This document shows positions 8,714-13,435 of a stretch of DNA of 13,435 nt, one piece after another. Every line of letters begins with the position of its first letter. Position 1 is the stretch's first letter. The notes beneath the pieces were generated by a model. That model had not been told where the DNA came from. It did no database searches and saw only the letters and a program-made list of their open reading frames with translations. Source of the DNA: Hemicentrotus pulcherrimus (Eukaryota; Echinodermata; Echinoidea; Camarodonta; Strongylocentrotidae); the NCBI GenBank assembly GCA_003118195.1, contig BEXV01002216.1, forward strand, positions 17,921-31,355, given 5' to 3'. Made by a program: the position numbers and the translations under genes.

Positions 8714-9461
8714 CATGGACACAAGAGTTATGAAGGCCTCTTAGAGAGTTTTCTTTTGGTGGTAAATTTATAGAAGGAAAGGATCATGTATTCAACATGT
8801 TGGTGATACTAGTGGTGGCCTTTAGCATGCTTAGAGTCGTTCTAGTAATTTAGCACTAGAGGGAACGAAATGAAAGCCATGTACATGTCAAAGTCTGGAT
8901 ATGATTACTTATACTCCCGTTCAGAAAGCGAGAATACAAAATCTCTCGTCGCATGACATCTACCTTGACTTCTAGTAGGTTGCCAGTCAGCTCAGATGTT
9001 TTGGACGGAAGACGGTTAAATTACATTTGATTGACTTGGCCTTCAACAATTTCCCCTCGGCTATTCGGCGGATTAAATGTTATAAGAGGTGTTGTGGGAC
9101 GGACGCCTTTCAAAATATTCAACAGGAGACCTGCAACATGACTTTCGTTTTGTCTGACGTTGTTCTGTATTTATCATTTATTTCCAAGGTATCCGCGACA
9201 TCAACCGGCGGATGCGAAATAATCCAGATAACTATATTGTAGCTCAAAACAGAATATTTTCCCTAAAGCTCGTCGAACACTCTACAATTCGACTCCGATC
9301 CGATTTGGAGTAGGAAATTAAAATATAATTTTACATGGCAGATACGCAAAACAAAACAACAACGCAAAACTTGCCTGTTTAGTATGATCATCTCTTATCA
9401 CATGCATATTAATATCTCAGTTGCGATGTATTGTTGGCCTATTTCAGTTGTAGTCGGCTTC
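8714..9461. other. Unassigned sequence inside duplicated block (second copy)
   Basis: Counterpart of 6655-7402, with one T/C difference at 8793. The 71-codon frame at 9027-9242 is a duplicate of 6968-7183 and is not supported as coding. Confidence 0.55.
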
Positions 9462-9783
9462 TAATAATGATAAAAGTTACGTTTGTAAAGTGCGCAATAC
9501 TACGTTTTTAAGCGCTTTACATAATTATTATAAACCCGGTCATTGGATTCAATTGCTAATCCGCACATGAGTGTGCCAGACGCCATTTTGCCCCGTTTTA
9601 TAAGCGCACACATTCCTATTCAACCACATCAACGTTTTCATCGTTCTGGGTTCCCATTTGACACCTGGGTGGAGAGTGGCAAATGTAGAATAACTGTCTT
9701 CCCAAAGGACATTAGTGCCAAGGCGGGACTCGAACCACAAACCATGTGGTCCGAGGTCCGTTGGCGAATCCATTAAAACAAGA
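9462..9783 (-). mobile_element. tRNA-derived SINE, minus-strand copy (second block)
   Basis: Identical by eye to the SINE at 7403-7724, with the A box at 9781-9770 and the B box at 9736-9725 on the minus strand. It shares the same flanking sequence, so it is part of the 2.06-kb duplication and not an independent insertion. If the duplication is an assembly artefact, this is the same genomic element counted twice. Confidence 0.85.
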
Positions 9784-10606
9784 GACATCTTATTGTAGTA
9801 ACGACAGACCAGATCTAAATTTATTTGAGTCCTGTCTTGCAGTTTCTCTTAATCAAAGGCCAACAACATTCCTTCAACTTCAAAGCCATGATCACTAGTT
9901 TTGGTATAATGAATAATTTAGAAGTGCAATTAATATTTTGATAGAAGGTCTCGCATGCATGAAGAATGGATCAATCATTTTAATGGTCAGTAAAATTATC
10001 TTTAAATTCCATTTCCCTCATCTTAATTGTTTGATTGTGTTCAGACGCCTGAAGCTTATAGAACAAAGCCCAATAATGCTTTCTGTCCATTTTCTTCGAG
10101 TCACAACAATCTCCGTATTAACATAAATTTTCAGAATCTCTAAGAATGAGCCCAAATTGGTTCATGAAATAAAGATCATCTACCATGTCGAACCGTACGA
10201 TTAATAATGCCAGTCCGATTGTCGTCCACAAATAAAATTTACTTTATCAAGAAACTCTCACCACAGGCATGTCCTTCCAAACGTTCTCAACCTTGCCCTT
10301 GCCCATCAACACGTGTTGGAAAGCGATTAGATGTATTTTCTGACATCATTTTCCCCACCTGGATTCCTTGAAAAAGATTATCACGTCCACGTCGGCTATT
10401 AGTGGCATCTATTAAATTTAAGGTCCTTCGTGTGAAGAATGTTTTACCAATCAAAGCAAGCGATTAGCTGTACTGAAGGCCTTTGGCGGACGGCGCCAAT
10501 CTATAGCAGTACGAACATGACGTCTTAAATTGAAAGTACATGACAGTGTTAAATACACTGAAACGGCGTTTTCTTTTGTATGTTTTGTTTTATTCAGTTT
10601 AGAGAA
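9784..10606. other. Unassigned sequence inside duplicated block (second copy)
   Basis: Counterpart of 7725-8547 with no difference noticed. The 62-codon frame at 9938-10126 is not supported as coding. Confidence 0.55.
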
Positions 10607-10609
10607 GGG

Positions 10610-10653
<44 letters not shown>

Positions 10654-10786
10654 CGGAGAGATAGAGAGAGAGAATAACAGAGAAAGAGAGAAAGAGACGG
10701 AGAGAGAGAGAGAGAGAATAACAGAGAGAGAGAGAGAAATAAACAAACAAAAAGGAATAGGAGAGAGATAGATGAAAAATTAAAAG

Positions 10787-10817
<31 letters not shown>

Positions 10818-10818
10818 A
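10607..10818. repeat. Long (GA)n microsatellite with 44-base higher-order repeat
   Basis: About 210 bases of mostly GA dinucleotides. Within it, a longer unit occurs twice, 44 bases apart: AAAGAGACGG at 10647 and 10691, and GAATAACAG at 10672 and 10716. This suggests that a GA-plus-interruption segment was itself duplicated. Around 10740-10795 it is broken by A-rich sequence before a last pure GA run. The arginine-glutamate frame (10580-10771) and the serine-leucine frames (10451-10750 and 10599-10841 on the minus strand) are this repeat translated. The tract adjoins the duplication junction and is a likely cause of the assembly break. Confidence 0.95.
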
Positions 10819-12962
10819 ACCTTCATCGTGCTCGTGGCCATAGGTTAGCATATTGTAATCAAGAGCAATTAAAACGAAATAACATAATCCTCCAGGGGAA
10901 AAAGTCACGAAATATAACTTCCTTTTGGTACTGTCTAAATATAAAAAGCTCTCAAAGTTTTGTTTATAAGTTCATACGGCAAGGATTGGAAAATTCGACC
11001 GCAAATTCCGAGTAGGTCTTGCCAACTTGTTGTTGTAGTCAGGATACAGTATAGGATGTGATGTATTCTAAATTGTGAATTAGATAACGCAACTTGGCAT
11101 TCATGGAAATTCCCAGGAGAGTAGCATCCATTTTTAGCATTGTTTAGGGAAAATTTACCGAATTTCTATTATGATTGTAGTATTTAATTAATGCATCTTT
11201 GAACGTGATAACAAATAATATACAAACAGGGTAAATATCTGTTTTAACAAAGTCAAATACTATCATATCATAATATAAATCAATGAAATGAATATACATT
11301 AAAAAACAACAAATCATTTCAAAATTAAAAAATGTAGGAGACCACTATCTTAAACTACAGCTTGAACGTGGTGATGGTGGCCCTTTATTTGTATTCCAGA
11401 AGCACAATTACATAATTCTATATGAACAAAATACATCTGAAATATAAATTTGAAATAATTGTTTACATATTCCCTACATAAAATCTTCTTGAGCTTCTTT
11501 TATTGTTCCATTAAACGGAAGGAGGAAAACTGTCAATAATTTTCAGTGAAATAAAATCAGAGAAGTATACGCAATGAGTGAATTCGTAGATTTGCATATT
11601 TGTTTTGAGAGTGGGCAAAAACTTGTGGCGTTTCTGCCGGCCTTAACAAAAACTCCAGAGGTGGGGTTTTTGCCGCGTGTATGAGTAGTTGCTTAGCGAA
11701 TTCAGCAGAAAAACCAGAATGTGAAAAAAGTTGACGGTTGTTTCTTCATACAGTGTAAAATCAGCTAGCCTCCCCGCCTCGAAGGCATGGTTAGAAGTAG
11801 GCGTCCAAGGCTTCATTCGTATTTGTTCGAGAGTGTAAATGAATGGGACTNCGATGTCGAAATTGGATTGATCGTTTTATTAGTCCCCGTTGCGTGATGA
11901 GTTCTCATCTTGATTAAAAACCTTCCTTCCTTCAAAATAATATATGCTTTATACTTTCATCCATTATTCATTTCTTTTTGATTCTCGTGTTTTTCGTCGA
12001 TGGTTGGTATTTTGTCTCTTTTCTTCATAACAAAATCCTTATAACTATTCTAGCCGAAAGCGTTCATGTCATATTCACGGGTATTCAATCTAAATTCACC
12101 TGACATTAAGATTCCATCTTTGAGGGTTTGTTAGAGGTAATTGGTCCTTTGTTGACGTGTATTCCTGGATTCAGCTGGAAAATTCGTTGACAATTCACAG
12201 AAAAAAGCATCAGTTTCATAAATAGAAGTGTAATATGTCTCCCCTTCAATCATCATTTTCGTGTTGTTCCTTATCTTTTTAAACAAATTTCAATTCGTCA
12301 CCGAAATACAAAATCATTTTCGTAAACGAAATTGAGAGATTGTATGACATGTTATCTGCATCATCGTGCTCTTTCATATTGTCCATGATGATAAAAAGGC
12401 TTTGTAAAATGAGACGCAAACGGTTTTTTTTCTTTTCTTTCTTTACCCTTTTTTGGTACTGGAAATCGATTAATTAATCATTTGTACACCTGTTATAATT
12501 CTCAGAAGTAGGCCTTTACTGTACTATGGTAGAATATTGGTAATTTTGATTTGTAAATAATTAAGTTATGTTCTGATGAATCCAGTTATGCTCCTGTATA
12601 ATAAGATAAATGAAATGAGGACTTTGAACCCTTGTTCATATCAAGACATTTTAACAAAAATAATCATAAGAAATTTTGATTTTAGTAAATTAATACTGAA
12701 ACTAATCATAAAAAATTTGCTTCAAATGAAAATGCAAATGCCATCTATACTGATAAACATGTTTTGAAATTGTTGTTCCCTACTGTTCCCGCAAGAAAAT
12801 TAAAGCAAGTTTACAACATTTTCACACTTCTCTACCAGAAACGCTACGTTGTCGAAAGTGTTTTTTTATTTTATTATCTCACACGATTTGTTTGTGTGTT
12901 CGTTTTTTCTTCTATATTTTCTAAAAAAAATCAATTGGGGGGTATCCGTATAAAGGTATCAT
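10819..12962. other. AT-rich non-coding stretch
   Basis: No gene, RNA gene or identifiable transposon in 2.1 kb. Frames at 12576-12767 and 12764-12973 are short, rich in Ile, Leu, Phe and Lys as expected of AT-rich chance frames, and match no family. Noted items are an inverted repeat GGCAAAAAC (11614-11622) / GTTTTTGCC (11666-11674), an ambiguous base at 11851 and a pyrimidine-rich run at 12423-12455. Confidence 0.55.
11851..11851. other. Single ambiguous base n
   Basis: A lone n lies in otherwise ordinary sequence. Unlike the n at 8549, I see no repeat of the flanking sequence on the other side. It could be an uncalled base or another contig join with no overlap. Confidence 0.6.
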
Positions 12963-13055
12963 GTGCCTGGTAACTCAGTGGTAAGCTCTCTAAATCTTAA
13001 GGCTTTCATGGAAACTTAACATGCGTCTCGACGTGCCTGGTGTTAGTTCCGCAGG
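12963..13055 (+). mobile_element. Weak tRNA-like patch, possible degenerate SINE head
   Basis: TGGTAACTCAGTGG (12967-12980) closely resembles a tRNA D-arm/A-box, and GGTGTTAGTTCCG (13039-13051) is a poor B-box look-alike. The distance between them (about 72 bases) is too long for an intact tRNA without an intron, and no cloverleaf could be folded by eye. GTGCCTGGT occurs at both 12963 and 13033. It may be the head of a different, decayed tRNA-derived element, or chance. Confidence 0.25.
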
Positions 13056-13435
13056 GAAGTGCAAGAGTGAAATTGAAACCCTGATGACATATGATTTTCA
13101 AGACCACTGCACTGCGTCAGGCTGATATACGAGAAGACATGGTAATGGATCGGGGTGCGTTGATTAAAACACTGTCTTGTAAAGTATAAAAGAAAGGATG
13201 TCCTTGGGAACTACTAATTATTTATCAAGCACATATCCCATGAGGGGATGTTTGGGATTGATATTTGAGAACCTGTCGCACTTGAAGAACCCTTAGGATT
13301 ACATCGGAATTTAAATCAAAACTACTTGGAAATGTAAATAAAGACTACATGAAAATGTCTTCTGGATACGTTTCGTTGTCATGGGAGTGTCGAATGATTT
13401 AAAATCAATTATAATGGCCAGCCCATTTTTTTTTT
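13056..13435. other. Non-coding end of window
   Basis: No frame of useful length, RNA gene or repeat family is recognised. An AATAAA hexamer at about 13337 has no associated coding sequence. The window ends in a run of T bases at 13425-13435, which may be a natural homopolymer or a contig end. Confidence 0.5.

Larger units (their letters stand above)
8550..10606. repeat. 2.06-kb tandem duplication, second copy
   Basis: Near-perfect repeat of 6489-8547. The offset is 2061 up to the TA tract and 2059 after it. It begins with TTAAGCGC, the second arm of the SINE 3' stem, and lacks the SINE head, so only the tail of that element is duplicated. It continues without a break into GGGG and a long GA microsatellite, whereas the first copy stops at this same position. 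Confidence 0.95.

Noticed and set aside
6968..10126. Identical 71- and 62-codon frames in both blocks taken as evidence of purifying selection or a tandem gene array
   Set aside because: Non-coding flanks are equally identical, so the preservation carries no coding signal and probably reflects one locus assembled twice.
1028..10818. CRISPR array or bacterial repeat system
   Set aside because: Repeats are simple-sequence tracts, dispersed SINEs and one large block. There are no evenly spaced repeats with unique spacers, no cas-like genes and no bacterial gene density.
10451..10841. Open frames of Arg-Glu or Ser-Leu repeats, up to 99 codons, as a low-complexity protein
   Set aside because: They are direct translations of the GA/CT microsatellite in different frames on both strands. 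No start context or non-repeat domain supports a gene.
11590..12739. Octamer-like ATTTGCAT (about 11590) and ATGCAAAT (about 12732) as promoter elements
   Set aside because: AT-rich 8-mers are expected by chance in AT-rich DNA, and no TATA box, start site or coding sequence accompanies them.
13330..13435. AATAAA at about 13337 and the terminal T-run as a gene 3' end
   Set aside because: AATAAA is frequent in AT-rich sequence. No upstream coding exon was found, and the T-run is at the window edge.

Overview
This window looks like non-coding DNA from an animal nuclear genome. I found no protein-coding gene that I can support. The ORFs are short (60-143 codons), lie in all frames, lack recognisable domains, and several are translations of GA or ATT microsatellites or of a SINE. 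The DNA is AT-rich by eye, with AAC, GAA, GA, TA and ATT microsatellites. It carries tRNA-derived SINEs whose 3' ends contain a GCGCTT...AAGCGC stem followed by an ATT-rich tail. That SINE style is common in marine invertebrates. A sea urchin or related echinoderm is my best guess, but this is an inference from repeat style and not from a gene.

Layout. Positions 1-20 are a G-run/C-run palindrome that looks like an end artefact. Positions 21-4377 are unique-looking sequence with microsatellites, one short match to a DNA-transposon end (2421) and no convincing exon. Positions 4378-4545 are the 3' fragment of a SINE. Positions 4546-6249 are AT-rich with nothing assignable. A fuller SINE copy lies on the plus strand at about 6250-6560. 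The next block, 6489-8547, is repeated almost perfectly at 8550-10606 with a single n (8549) at the junction. Each copy of the block carries a minus-strand SINE (7403-7724 and 9462-9783). The second copy runs into a long GA microsatellite (10607-10818). Positions 10819-13435 are AT-rich, with one ambiguous base (11851) and a weak tRNA-like patch (12963-13055).

The two strongest results are these. (1) The 2.06-kb tandem duplication is most likely an assembly artefact: two overlapping contigs joined end to end instead of being merged. Removing positions 6489-8549 would leave about 11.4 kb. (2) The SINE copies belong to one tRNA-derived family, shown by aligning copies on opposite strands inside the window. 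I did not find a new biological system here. The sequence offers repeat biology and an assembly caution.
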